Source: Oceaniglobus trochenteri
GTDB lineage: Bacteria; Pseudomonadota; Alphaproteobacteria; Rhodobacterales; Rhodobacteraceae
Direction of reading: 5' to 3'
Assembly: GCF_020529025.1 (NCBI RefSeq)
Contig: NZ_JACNMM010000002.1
Coordinates: forward strand, 62,001-126,000
Length of the DNA: 64,000 bases
Of this stretch, positions 31,324 through 41,300 are shown in pieces. A model generated the notes under the pieces. The model worked only from the letters and a program-made list of their open reading frames with translations, made no database searches and was not told the origin of the DNA. Every line of letters begins with the position of its first letter. The stretch's first letter is position 1. A program made the position numbers and the translations under genes.

Positions 31324-32247
31324 ATGAGCTACGCTGAACGCTTCGACCAGACGAAAAAAATGGAATTCAAGGATCAGGCGCGTCTTGCGGCCGATCACAA
31401 CGAAAGCAAGCTGCGCGCCACCGTGAGCGAGCAGGCCTGCGAAGGCGAACAGTCCGCGCCGGTCCTGTATTACGACAGCGGCAAGGCCACCCGTTCGGAA
31501 GGCCGCGTGCCGCTGAACGTCGATACCCCGGCCAACCGGCGCCGCCGCTGGCTGAAGTATCAGCCCCCCTTCAAATCCGGCGAATACATCGACAGCCAGG
31601 ACAAGTTCCGGGGCATGTCGGATTATCAGTCGCCGCTGATGATGCACCACAGCGGCAATTGCAAACGCGCCATGGACGAGGATGTGATCCTCGAAGGCAT
31701 CTTCGGCGATGCCTACGAGGGCAAGCTGGGCGGCCAGGTGATCACCTTTCCGGGGACCCAGGTCATCGACAAGATCGTGCAGTCGGGCAGCGGCACCGAT
31801 GCCACCGGCCTGAACCTGGCCAAGCTGAAGGCCAGCCGCAAGAAGTTTGCCGGTCACAAGCACGATCTGGACCGCGAGGACATCTTCATCGTCGTCACCG
31901 CCGAACAGATCGACGATCTGTCCAACGAGATCGAGCTGACCAGCCAGGACTATCGCGCCGAAGCCGGACCGCAGTTCAGCCGCGACGGCAAGCTGACGAA
32001 GGTCTGGAACCACGTCTTCATCGAGTACCAGAACCTCGGGACAAAGACGGAAGGCTCCGATCTGCTTCAGCGCGTGCCGGCCTACCTGAAGTCCTGCGTC
32101 ATGCTGGGCATCTGGGAAGAGCAGAACTTCGACGCTTTCCCCGACCCCAGCCGCGACATGGAACTCTACATGCGCGCCCGCTTCAACGCCGATTGCCGCC
32201 GCCTGGATGAAACCGGCGTCGTCGAGATCGAATGCCTGATCGACTGA
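31324..32247 (+). CDS. Major capsid protein
   Basis: A 307-residue protein following the scaffold gene. The start MSYAERFDQTKKMEFKDQARL with GAGGGAGG upstream, and the WLKYQPPFKSGEYIDSQDKFRGMSDYQSPLMMHH segment, resemble the 'phage capsid protein' family of P22-like or N4-like podoviruses rather than canonical T7 gp10. A longer upstream frame lacks a ribosome-binding site. An intrinsic terminator follows 35 bp after the stop, which would set a high capsid-to-downstream ratio. Confidence 0.85.
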   Translation: MSYAERFDQTKKMEFKDQARLAADHNESKLRATVSEQACEGEQSAPVLYYDSGKATRSEGRVPLNVDTPANRRRRWLKYQPPFKSGEYIDSQDKFRGMSDYQSPLMMHHSGNCKRAMDEDVILEGIFGDAYEGKLGGQVITFPGTQVIDKIVQSGSGTDATGLNLAKLKASRKKFAGHKHDLDREDIFIVVTAEQIDDLSNEIELTSQDYRAEAGPQFSRDGKLTKVWNHVFIEYQNLGTKTEGSDLLQRVPAYLKSCVMLGIWEEQNFDAFPDPSRDMELYMRARFNADCRRLDETGVVEIECLID

Positions 32248-32281
32248 TCTGATCGCGGCTTTCGCCTGCAAGCACTGATCG

Positions 32282-32307
32282 CCGCCCCGTCCACCGGGGC
32301 GGTCTTT
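32282..32307 (+). terminator. Terminator after capsid gene
   Basis: CCGCCCCG (32282-32289), loop TCCAC, CGGGGCGG (32295-32302), then TCTTT. The T-run is short, so it is probably leaky and attenuates rather than ends the late transcript. Confidence 0.65.
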
Positions 32308-32330
32308 GCACAAAACAACAGGAGGGCGCC

Positions 32331-32798
32331 ATGCCCATCGTCAAACAGAAGTCTTCCATTTTCGGCACCACCGGCGAGGCCGGCTATACCAGCCCGAATT
32401 CGTCGTCGCGCAACGGTCGGATCAACCGCGTGGTGGGCACCGTCACCTGCGCCGCCACCGATCTGCAAGGGTCGGAGTACCTGGTGGCACAGGTGCCGTC
32501 GTCGGCCATCATGCTGCCGGAAAGCGCTATCAGGACCACCGCCTGGGGCTTTGCCCAGGCCGTCATCGGCGTGAAGGGCGACACCGACGCGCTGCTGGAC
32601 GTGGCCAAGGCCACCGGCGGCGCGACCGGCAACAAGCCGATCACCATCTTTGGCTCGCTCTGGAACAAGCCGCTTTGGCAACAGCTTGGCATGGCGGCCG
32701 ATCCGGGCCATGCCATCGACCTGATCGTGTTCACCGAAGGCGATGCCACCGCTGCCGGCACGCTTGAATTCGACCTGTCCTTCGCCAACCACGTCTGA
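32331..32798 (+). CDS. Hypothetical virion protein after capsid
   Basis: A 155-residue protein with GGAGGG 8 nt upstream. It is rich in beta-forming and small residues (GRINRVVGTVTCAATDLQGSEYLVAQVPSSAIMLPESAIRTT) and has no membrane segment. The position directly after the capsid suggests a head decoration or head-completion protein. No family recognised. Confidence 0.6.
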   Translation: MPIVKQKSSIFGTTGEAGYTSPNSSSRNGRINRVVGTVTCAATDLQGSEYLVAQVPSSAIMLPESAIRTTAWGFAQAVIGVKGDTDALLDVAKATGGATGNKPITIFGSLWNKPLWQQLGMAADPGHAIDLIVFTEGDATAAGTLEFDLSFANHV

Positions 32799-32806
32799 GC
32801 GCGGCG

Positions 32807-33415
32807 ATGCCGATCCTCCAGACGGAAAGCGAAACCGCGATCGTGCAACGGGCCCTTGGCCTGGCCGAAAGCGCGAACAGTTTCGACAGTCTGGAGGATG
32901 ACAGCGACGAAGCCCGCGAAGGGCGCCTTCGCTATGACCACAGGCGCCGCGTTATCCTTGAAGCGATCGACTGGAATTTCGCGCGCGCCCGGATCGCCAG
33001 CGTCGCCGCGCAGCCGAACGCCTTTCCGGCGAACCAGCCCTATGCCTATGCCCTGCCGCCCAACCTGTTGCGGGTGCGCAATGTCATGGTCGGAACGCGC
33101 CCGGTGTCCTGGTCGCGGGAACGGCTGATCTATGCCGCCGAGCCGAACGCCCAGATCGTCTATACTTGGGATGAGCGGAACCCGGTTCTGTTCTCGCCGA
33201 TCTTTACCAGTGCGCTGGAGTACCTGCTCGCCGCGGATTTCTCCATGATCTTTGCACGGTCGGTCAACCGGCAGCAGGTGATGCTGCAGGAGTTGCGCCG
33301 GGTCATGCAGGACGCCGACGAGATCGAAGGCATGGAACGCAGCGACGACTGCGCCTATGCCACCGGCGGCTGGGTGGACGCGATCGAGATCCCGCATTTC
33401 GGCGGGCGCATCTGA
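32807..33415 (+). CDS. Tail tubular protein A-like adaptor (T7 gp11-like)
   Basis: A 202-residue protein between capsid and the nozzle, where T7 places gp11 (196 residues). It is helical, with the typical ...RRRVILEAIDWNFARARIASV..., FPANQPYAYALPPNLLRVRNV and LEYLLAADFSMIFARS segments of the tubular A/adaptor family. It would form the ring joining portal and tail nozzle. The stop overlaps the nozzle ATG. Confidence 0.85.
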   Translation: MPILQTESETAIVQRALGLAESANSFDSLEDDSDEAREGRLRYDHRRRVILEAIDWNFARARIASVAAQPNAFPANQPYAYALPPNLLRVRNVMVGTRPVSWSRERLIYAAEPNAQIVYTWDERNPVLFSPIFTSALEYLLAADFSMIFARSVNRQQVMLQELRRVMQDADEIEGMERSDDCAYATGGWVDAIEIPHFGGRI

Positions 33416-35838
33416 TGGTGCGTGCATCGCCTCCGGCCCGCTCCGCCTCATCGGGTGAAATGTCCGAACTGATGTTCGGGCGCCCCGACTTCGAACGCTA
33501 TGCCAACGGTGTCCGCCGGTTGCGCGGTTTCATCCCCCTGCCCGAAGGCCCCACCACCCGTTGCCCGGGAACCGAGATGATCGGGGAAACCCGCAACAAC
33601 GGTGTCGGCCGATTGATGGGGTTTGTCTTCCGCGACGAGGATGCGATGTTGCTGGAATGGACCAACGGGCAGTTGCGGTTCTGGCGCAACGGCGCCCTGG
33701 TGCAGGACGGCGGCGCGCCCTATTCCATCGCGACCCCGTACAACGCCACGCAGGCAAAGAGCCTGCAATCCCTGCAATCGTCGGATCGCATCTACCTGAC
33801 CGGTGGCGGCCTGCGCCCCCAACGGTTGAGCCGCATGGCCATCGATGATTGGTCGATTGAAAACACGCCGTTTGTCGGTGGTCCTTTTGCCCCCCGCAAC
33901 CTGGACCAAAGCATCGAAATCAGCGCCAGCGCGGCGACTGGAACAGTTACGCTGACAGCGACCGGCGATGTCTTCCTGGCCGATCATGTCGGCAGCCTGT
34001 TCCGCCTTCAGGAGACGGACAGCAGCGCCACGCCCTTCTGGACCGGAAACACCGAAACCGAGATCGGCGATCAGTATTACCACGGTCCCAACCTTTACGA
34101 GATCGTCGGGTTCGATGCCAAGAACGGCACCACCGGCGCGACGGCCCCCACCGTAGATGTCGATGAGAACGTGAGTGCAGATGCCGATGTGATCTGGAGC
34201 GCCATCTCGAACGACAACAGTGGCAATGTTCCCGACTGGACGGCGGGCGAAACCGTTCGTTTCGGCAATCGCCGCTTTTCGGACGGCTGGACGATCGAGG
34301 TGATCGGCTTCACCGCAAGCGGTCGCAAGACCGGTGTCAACCCACCCGTCCACATTCAGGGTCGGGTGCTGACGGAAAAGGGCGGCCCAGTCTACGAATT
34401 CGTGACCGACGGCATCGGTATTGTCGAAATCACCGCCGTGGCGGGGCCGCGATCTGCCACGGCCGAGGTGCGCAAGCGGCTGCCCGATGGCCTGACCGAA
34501 CGGCCGACTTACCGGTGGTCGGAAGCGGCCTGGTCGGATCTGCGCGGATGGCCGCGCGCCATCGGAGCGTTTCAGCAGCGCCACTGCTATGGGGGCACCC
34601 CCATGGACCCGCGCACCATGTGGTTCTCTGTAATCGGCGGCACGGTGGACATGACCGACAACGGGCTGGAGGATGACGGGTTCTCCTACATTCTGGCCAG
34701 CCCGCGCGCCCGCGCCGGTGAAATCCGTTCGATCCTGGCGGCAGGTGAAACGCTGCACATCTTCACCTCGGGCGATGAATTCTTCGGATCGGCCACGGAT
34801 GCAGACCGCGCCTTTGCTGCCGAGACAGCGCGGTTTTCCAGCGACACGGCCCACGGCGCCGCAGATGTGCCACCGATCCTCATCGATGGCGCGCCGGTCT
34901 TTCTCCACAAGAACAGCCGCCAGCTGTTCGCCCAGATGATCAACCCGAACAGCGGCAAGTTCATCGGCGAGAACCTGACCCAGATCGCCCGCCATATTCT
35001 GGGCCGGGGCGCAGATCGCCTGGTCTACCAGGAAGACCCGGTACCGGTGGTCTGGGCGCGCGGCACCGACGGCGCCCTGATCGGCCTGACCTATCTGCCC
35101 GGCCAGAAGGTTGTCGGGTTCCATCGTCACGATCTGGCAGGCGGGTTTGTCGAGGATATCGAAGTGCTGCCGAGCGATGACGGGTTGAGCGAAGATCTTT
35201 ACCTGATCGTCCGGCGCCAGATCAACGGTCAGACCCGCCGCTTCATCGAGCGCATGAAGCACCCATTCATCGAGTTGGACGGCCTTGAACCGGATCTGCA
35301 GGATGCATGGTTCCAGTATTGCGCAGTGCGCTACCAGGGCACTGCCACCACCGAAATTTCCGGCCTCGATCACCTTGAGGGGGAGACGGTCACCGCCTGG
35401 ACCGAACGCGGCGCCTTTGCCAGACTGACCGTCACGGGAGGTGCTGTCACTCTGCCCCATCCTGTCACATCCGCGATCACCGGGCTGGATGCAACGGATC
35501 TGCAGAACATCGAAACGCTCGACATCGTCATGGGGACCCCGGACGGTGGCGATGAGGGGCGCAAACGGACCCACCGCGTCACCGGAATGCGAGTGCATCG
35601 AACGGTTGGTGGCCGGTTTTCGGTCATCCAGACCACTAGCTGTGAGCGCCGTGAAACGGCATCCCAGCCGATCTTCAACGAGCGCGCCTTTGCCCTGCCA
35701 AGCCTGCGCGACGGGGTTGTCGAAATCGGGGGCCACAAGGGCTGGTCCCACCAGACCGCGCTGAAATTCACGCCCGATCCTGGCGCACCCTTCACGCTGG
35801 TCAGCCGCACGCCCACCCTCATGGTGACGGATAGCTGA
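33415..35838 (+). CDS. Tail tubular protein B-like nozzle (T7 gp12-like)
   Basis: An 807-residue beta-rich protein, nearly the same length as T7 gp12 (794). Conserved features include GRPDFERYANGVRRLRGFIPLPEGPTTRCPGT at the start, the WPRAIGAFQQRHCYGGTPMDPRTMWFS region and HIFTSGDEFF. It builds the tail nozzle and the attachment site for fibres or spikes. An internal ATG 15 codons in is an alternative start. Confidence 0.87.
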   Translation: MVRASPPARSASSGEMSELMFGRPDFERYANGVRRLRGFIPLPEGPTTRCPGTEMIGETRNNGVGRLMGFVFRDEDAMLLEWTNGQLRFWRNGALVQDGGAPYSIATPYNATQAKSLQSLQSSDRIYLTGGGLRPQRLSRMAIDDWSIENTPFVGGPFAPRNLDQSIEISASAATGTVTLTATGDVFLADHVGSLFRLQETDSSATPFWTGNTETEIGDQYYHGPNLYEIVGFDAKNGTTGATAPTVDVDENVSADADVIWSAISNDNSGNVPDWTAGETVRFGNRRFSDGWTIEVIGFTASGRKTGVNPPVHIQGRVLTEKGGPVYEFVTDGIGIVEITAVAGPRSATAEVRKRLPDGLTERPTYRWSEAAWSDLRGWPRAIGAFQQRHCYGGTPMDPRTMWFSVIGGTVDMTDNGLEDDGFSYILASPRARAGEIRSILAAGETLHIFTSGDEFFGSATDADRAFAAETARFSSDTAHGAADVPPILIDGAPVFLHKNSRQLFAQMINPNSGKFIGENLTQIARHILGRGADRLVYQEDPVPVVWARGTDGALIGLTYLPGQKVVGFHRHDLAGGFVEDIEVLPSDDGLSEDLYLIVRRQINGQTRRFIERMKHPFIELDGLEPDLQDAWFQYCAVRYQGTATTEISGLDHLEGETVTAWTERGAFARLTVTGGAVTLPHPVTSAITGLDATDLQNIETLDIVMGTPDGGDEGRKRTHRVTGMRVHRTVGGRFSVIQTTSCERRETASQPIFNERAFALPSLRDGVVEIGGHKGWSHQTALKFTPDPGAPFTLVSRTPTLMVTDS

Positions 35839-35839
35839 T

Positions 35840-36283
35840 ATGTGCACCCCGATCATAGCAGTGGCACTTTCGGCAGCGGGTGGTATCGCCGGTGCGATCC
35901 AGCAGCGCAACATCGGCAAGGCCAACGCAGCCATGGCCCGTGCCGAGGCCGAGCAAACCCGGGAAATCGGGCGCTACAACGAAACCAAGGCACGCACCCG
36001 GATGCAGCAGTTGATGGCGCGCCAACGCGGCCAGTTGGCCGCCCGTGGCGTTCGTCTCGACAGCGCGACAGCCCTTGACCTGGGCGAACGGGCCGGGCGC
36101 GAAACTTCGGTCGAGGGCAGCGCGCAACGGTTCAACGCCGACAGCCGCGCCACGGCCCAAAGCAACGAAGCGGTGCTGAGCGAATACCGGGGCAAGATGG
36201 GTTTCATCACCGGCATTGCCCAGACCGGATCGCGGGCACTGACGCAGTCGCTTGACCTCTGGCCCGGCCTGGCGGGGGCCTGA
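35840..36283 (+). CDS. Internal virion protein B-like (T7 gp14-like)
   Basis: A 147-residue protein starting MCTPIIAVALSAAGGIAGAIQQ, a glycine-rich hydrophobic N-terminus followed by a long charged helix (NAAMARAEAEQTREIGRYNETKARTRMQQLMARQRG). This is the pattern of gp14-like ejection proteins, which insert into the host outer membrane during DNA ejection. It begins 2 bp after the nozzle gene. Confidence 0.78.
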   Translation: MCTPIIAVALSAAGGIAGAIQQRNIGKANAAMARAEAEQTREIGRYNETKARTRMQQLMARQRGQLAARGVRLDSATALDLGERAGRETSVEGSAQRFNADSRATAQSNEAVLSEYRGKMGFITGIAQTGSRALTQSLDLWPGLAGA

Positions 36284-36285
36284 CG

Positions 36286-38319
36286 ATGGCATTGATCGTT
36301 CCCGAAGCGCAGACGCCATTCTCACCGGTTCAGCAACCCCGGATCAGCCATGACATGCCGGGCATTGGCGACGCGCTTTCGACCGTCGGCAATACCCTCG
36401 TCGCGATCGAGGGGGCCAAGGTGCAGCGCCGGCGCGAAGGTGCGATGCGCGAAGCTCGGGTCCAGACCATCGAACGCCTGGGCGAGCTGAACACCCGGTA
36501 CCAGCAGGACACCGATTACAACGGTCTGTCCGACCGCTTTCAGGCCGATGCCGACCAGGCCTTCGCCAGCATTGCCGAAACCCTGCCCCCCGACCTGCGC
36601 GAACGATACATGCAGGACGCGCGCGAAACTCTGGCCCCCCAGAAACAGGCCTTCGCCCGCCTGGAATACGGGCTGGAGCGTCAGCATTCCCGGGTTAGTG
36701 GCCAAGCCGCGTTGCGCACCTACGTTAACGAAAGCGCAAATGCGCCGGACGAAGATAGCCGTCTGGCGATCATGAGCGAAGCTGCGGCCTTTCTGGCAAG
36801 CGCAGTGGAAGACGGCACATACACACCCGAAGAAGCCGACGCAATGTTGCAGAAGTTGGCAACTGACAGCGACTTTGCTCTCGCGCTTGGTATGTCGATC
36901 GAAGATCCTGATGTGTTCTTGGAGCGCCTTGACGATGGCGCTTTTCCAAATATCGATCCCGTCACAAAAGAGCGCTTGCAAATCGGAGCCAAGGCGGAAA
37001 TTTCCCGCCGCGATGCCCAGGCTGCAAAGCAGCTGGATGTCGAAGCCAAGGCGGCACAGAAAGCCCAAGCTGCAACCGTCGATGACGCCATTGCAATCAT
37101 TGAAAACGGTCGGCCCTATACCGGCCTGGCCGAACTTCAGGCACAGGTCAAAGGCACCCCGGACGAAGCACGTCTGAACGCCACCTTGCGAGCCCAGCAG
37201 GTGGCCGGGAACTTTGCTGTCCTGTCTCCCGCCCAGATGGCGGCCGAGATCGCGCAGATCGCAAAGACCGCCACCAACGACCCCGCCGATATCGCCCGCC
37301 TTGAACGCCTGCGCGCCATGCGCAGCAATACGATCAAGAGCCTGGAAAACGACCCGCTGTCTCACGCCAAAGAGCGCGGCATCACGACGCTGGGGCCTGT
37401 GGACTTCGACGACAGGGCGACAGTCCGAGATCGCATTTCCACGGCCGAGGCGGTTGCCGAGGACGTGATGGACGGATTGCCGCCATCGCCGATCCGGTAC
37501 TTCACGAACGACGAACGCGACAGCCTGGCCGCCATCGTCCAGGCCGACAATGCCGATGCCAAGCTGTCCCTGGTCAACAACCTGGTCAATACCTTCGGCC
37601 CGCGCGCCCCGGCCGTTCTTGCGGAGATCGGGGCGTCGGATCCGGTGTTCGAGCTGGCAGGCAACCTCGTGTCCCAGACCGGCCAGGTCGAGGTGGCGCG
37701 CACCCTTTTGAACGGGCAGCGCCTGTTGGCCGAAGGACAGGGCGCCAAGGTCAAGAAGGTGGATCGCGATGCGGTCCGCGCCAGCGTGGCCGAGATGTTC
37801 CCGCGCAGTCTTCACGACCGCTTCCCACTTCTGCTGGAAGCCGCCGATGCCTATTACGCCGTATCCGGCCAGATGGCCAACCCCGAGGCCGAACCCGAGG
37901 CAAGGCGCCGGTCCTACATGAAGGCAGTGCAGGCGGCGGCCGGCCAGGTCACCCGGAACGGGCGCACCTATGGCGGCATCCAGATGGTGAACGGACGCCA
38001 GACCCTTTTGCCCGCCACCCTGGACGCCGCCACCGCCGAAGCCTTGCTGGAGAAGGCCAAGCCCGAGGACTGGGTAAAGGCATCGGTTTCGGGCGCGGCG
38101 CCGATGTGGGGCGGAAAGCCCCTGCCCGAGCTTTTCACTGGCAGGGCGGGGTCCGTACATCCCGGGCGGCTTGCCCTTGAGTACATCGGACGCGGCCAAT
38201 ACCTGGTGTCGATCCAGCGCCAGAACGGTGAACTGCGGTACCTGACCGATGACGCGATGCCCGACGGCAAGGCGCGTCTGTCCCTTGAGAGGCTGCTTGA
38301 GCTTCAGGAGGGGCGCTGA
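36286..38319 (+). CDS. Internal virion protein, T7 gp15-like
   Basis: A 677-residue, mostly helical protein (T7 gp15 has 747). N-terminal PGIGDALSTVGNTLVAIEGAKVQRRREG and long alpha-helical repeats fit the gp15-type ejection protein that forms the periplasmic channel. The stop overlaps the next ATG by one base. There is no enzymatic motif that I can see. Part of the gene around 36.7-37.1 kb is noticeably lower in GC than the rest. Confidence 0.75.
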   Translation: MALIVPEAQTPFSPVQQPRISHDMPGIGDALSTVGNTLVAIEGAKVQRRREGAMREARVQTIERLGELNTRYQQDTDYNGLSDRFQADADQAFASIAETLPPDLRERYMQDARETLAPQKQAFARLEYGLERQHSRVSGQAALRTYVNESANAPDEDSRLAIMSEAAAFLASAVEDGTYTPEEADAMLQKLATDSDFALALGMSIEDPDVFLERLDDGAFPNIDPVTKERLQIGAKAEISRRDAQAAKQLDVEAKAAQKAQAATVDDAIAIIENGRPYTGLAELQAQVKGTPDEARLNATLRAQQVAGNFAVLSPAQMAAEIAQIAKTATNDPADIARLERLRAMRSNTIKSLENDPLSHAKERGITTLGPVDFDDRATVRDRISTAEAVAEDVMDGLPPSPIRYFTNDERDSLAAIVQADNADAKLSLVNNLVNTFGPRAPAVLAEIGASDPVFELAGNLVSQTGQVEVARTLLNGQRLLAEGQGAKVKKVDRDAVRASVAEMFPRSLHDRFPLLLEAADAYYAVSGQMANPEAEPEARRRSYMKAVQAAAGQVTRNGRTYGGIQMVNGRQTLLPATLDAATAEALLEKAKPEDWVKASVSGAAPMWGGKPLPELFTGRAGSVHPGRLALEYIGRGQYLVSIQRQNGELRYLTDDAMPDGKARLSLERLLELQEGR

Positions 38320-41300
38320 TGGCGACGATCTTCGACGACCCCCCGGAGCTGGCGTTTCACGATCTCCCCGAGGCCAGCGAGGGGCCGGAAACCGGCCTTC
38401 TGGGCGTGGCCGCTGCCGATTTTCAGGCCGAGGCCATCGACAGCAATTACTGGGCGTTGCGCCAGCGGCGCATCGCCGAGGCCAACGCCCGGGCGCTGAG
38501 CGATCTTGCCGGTGACGTTGCCGATGATCCTGACGCATGGAAGGCCAAGGCGGGCGACCGAGAGGACCGCGCACGTATGGGCTATGGCGGCATGTCAGTC
38601 GGAAACTACGTCGGCGATGTTCCGATCGACAAGGGCGGTGACAACGCCGCGATCCAGAAGCTTTTCGACGATCTGGAAATCATCCGCGAATTCGATCCGG
38701 GCCGGTTTGCGAATTACCCGTCCTCTTTCGACGAGCTGCAACGTCAATCCGCCGACCGCGTGCGCGACGAGCTGAACGAAGAACGCGCCGATGCCGAACG
38801 CCGGTCGAACAACCGTTCCGTAAAGACGTGGCAGGGCGGCGTTGCCGGGTTCATCGGGGCCGCGGGCGCCGCGATCACCGATGTCGAAGGGGTGGTCACC
38901 CTGCCCTTCGGCGCCGGTGCCGGGACATTGGCGCGACAGGTTTTGATCGAAGGCGCTCTGGGGGCCGGGTCGGAGGCGTTGAGCCTGCCCGCCCGCTATG
39001 CCCAGGCCGACTTTCTGGGCCGTGAGCGTCCGAGCGCCGTGGCCCAGTTGACCTTCGGTGCGGCCTTCGGTGGCGCGCTGCCCATCGGCATCCGCGGTGT
39101 GAAGCTGGGCGCCAATGCCCTTACCAAGGCAGGCCGAGTTCGCAATCGCGAGCTTCTGGCATGGGGAAAGCGCAAGGACGCCAGCCCCGAAGAGCGCGCG
39201 GCCGCCAAGGTTCTGGGCCGTGAAGAAGCGACCATCGACACCGCTCCGGACGGCACCGATGCCCATATCCACGCTGAAACCGTGGACGATGCGGAAACCG
39301 CAGTCCGGGCAGATGAGCCGGTGCAGGTTGTGCCGGGCGATGTGGTGCCCCCGTCCAGCGACAAGAACAAGCCCGGCGTTACCCGTCAGACCCTTGACCT
39401 GATCCGCAGTGTCGAAGCCCCCGGGGGATATGACCAGGTCTATGGCGGCATCGCCCCCCAAGACCTGCCCCCCAAGCCTCTGACCCAGATGACCGTGGCC
39501 GAGGTTTTGAACTGGCAGGATCGCATCGACGGCAAGTACAACTCGGAAGCTGCCGGCGGCTATCAGATCATGGAAGACACCCTGCGCGACCTGGTGCGCA
39601 GCGAAGGGTTGACCGGGGGCGAGCTGTTCGACGCCGCAATGCAGGATCGCCTGGCGATCGCGCTGATGCGCCGGCGCGGCCTTGATGATTTCCTGGCAGG
39701 CACGATCAGCGCCGAAACCTTCGGCAACAACCTGGCACTGGAATGGGCGGGCCTGCCCCGCGTGCGGGCATCGGATGCGCCGCTGATCCGCACGAAGACC
39801 ATCGGCACCAACGAGTTTTCGGCCCGGGGCGTGAGCGACGAGGCGTTCCGCGCCTACCGCGCGCTGGAAGGGATCACCGGGCGAAAGTTCAAGATCAACA
39901 GCGCCCACCGCGACCCCAAGCACAACGAAGACGTGGGCGGCGCGAACCAAAGCCAGCACATCCACGGCAATGCCTTCGACATCGATGTCAGCGATCTGAG
40001 TATTCCCGAACGCCAGCAGCTGATCGTACAGGCCCGGGAAGCCGGGTTTGGTGGTATCGGCGTGTACCGCACCGCGCTGCATTTCGACGTTGGCAAGGAG
40101 CGCGCCTGGGGGCCGTCTCACGGGGTCGAGACGGTGCCCGACTGGGCACGCGAGGCTGTGCAGCATCCTGTTACCCGTCCCCGCGCCGGGTCCAGCGCCT
40201 ATGAGGGGCACAACGGCAACAGCTCGCAGGTGTCGCCATCGCGCTTCATGGGTATCCTGACCCAGCGTGGCACCTATCGCCCCCTGACCGATGATGCCCG
40301 ATCGGCGGATATCTATTCGTTCCGGCCCGGTGAGCTTCGCACCGATGCCAGTGCCTACCAGTACAAGGAAGGCGGTGACGACAAGGGCGTGACCGACCGC
40401 CTGGCCAACGTGCGTGAATGGAACCCGCCGGCCGCCATCGGTGTGATGATCCATGAGCGGCTGGACGGTGAACGCTATATCGCGGACGGCCATCAACGGC
40501 TGGGCCTTGCGCAACGCCTGACGGCCGAGGGTGTCGAGGGGATCGAGCTGCAAGGGTTCGTTCTGCGCGAAGCCGACGGCTGGGGCGTGCCCGAAGTGCG
40601 AGCCTTCGCTGCCGTCAAGAATATCCAGGCCGAAACCGGCACCGCGCTGGACGCCGCCAAGATCCTGCGCGACCACCCCGAACTGGCCCATATGATCGAC
40701 CGTTCGCGTGGCTTTGTCGTTCAGGCTGACGGTCTGTCGCGCCTGTCGCCCGGCCCGTTCCAGGCCCTGATCAACGGCGTGATCCCCCAGAATTACGGCG
40801 CCATCGTCGGGCGTATCATGCCCGACGACGAGGAATTGCAGGCGGCTGCCATCGCGACATTGGCCAAGGCCGAACCCGCCAATGCCTTCCAGGCGGAAAG
40901 CATGGTGCGCGACATTCGCCGGATGGGGTTGGAGAAGCGCGCTGACGCGGCGCAGGGATCGCTGTTCGGCGAGGGCTTTGACTTGGGCGAAACCGCGATC
41001 AACGAGCGGGCGCGCGTGTTGGACGCGGCCCACAAGGAACTGAAGCGCGACAAGACCACCTTCGCCCGCCTGTCGCGCGAGGGCGAACGCATTGAGGGAG
41101 CCGGAAATGTCCTCGACACCGACGCAAACACCAGCCGTGAACAGCTCGCCCAGAAAGCCATCGAGCGGCTCATCATCCTTGCCGACGAACCCGGCCCGGT
41201 CCGGGACGCGCTCGACGCCGCAGCCCGGGCCGTCCGGGGCGGACAGCGCCTTGGACAGGCCGCCCAGGATGTCATCGACGCTATCACCAACCCGGATCGA

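Noticed and set aside
33448-35934. 828-codon minus-strand frame antisense to the tail nozzle gene
   Set aside because: Shadow of a conserved structural gene with no promoter or ribosome-binding site; similar shadows at 36322-38574 and 38595-41033 are rejected for the same reason.
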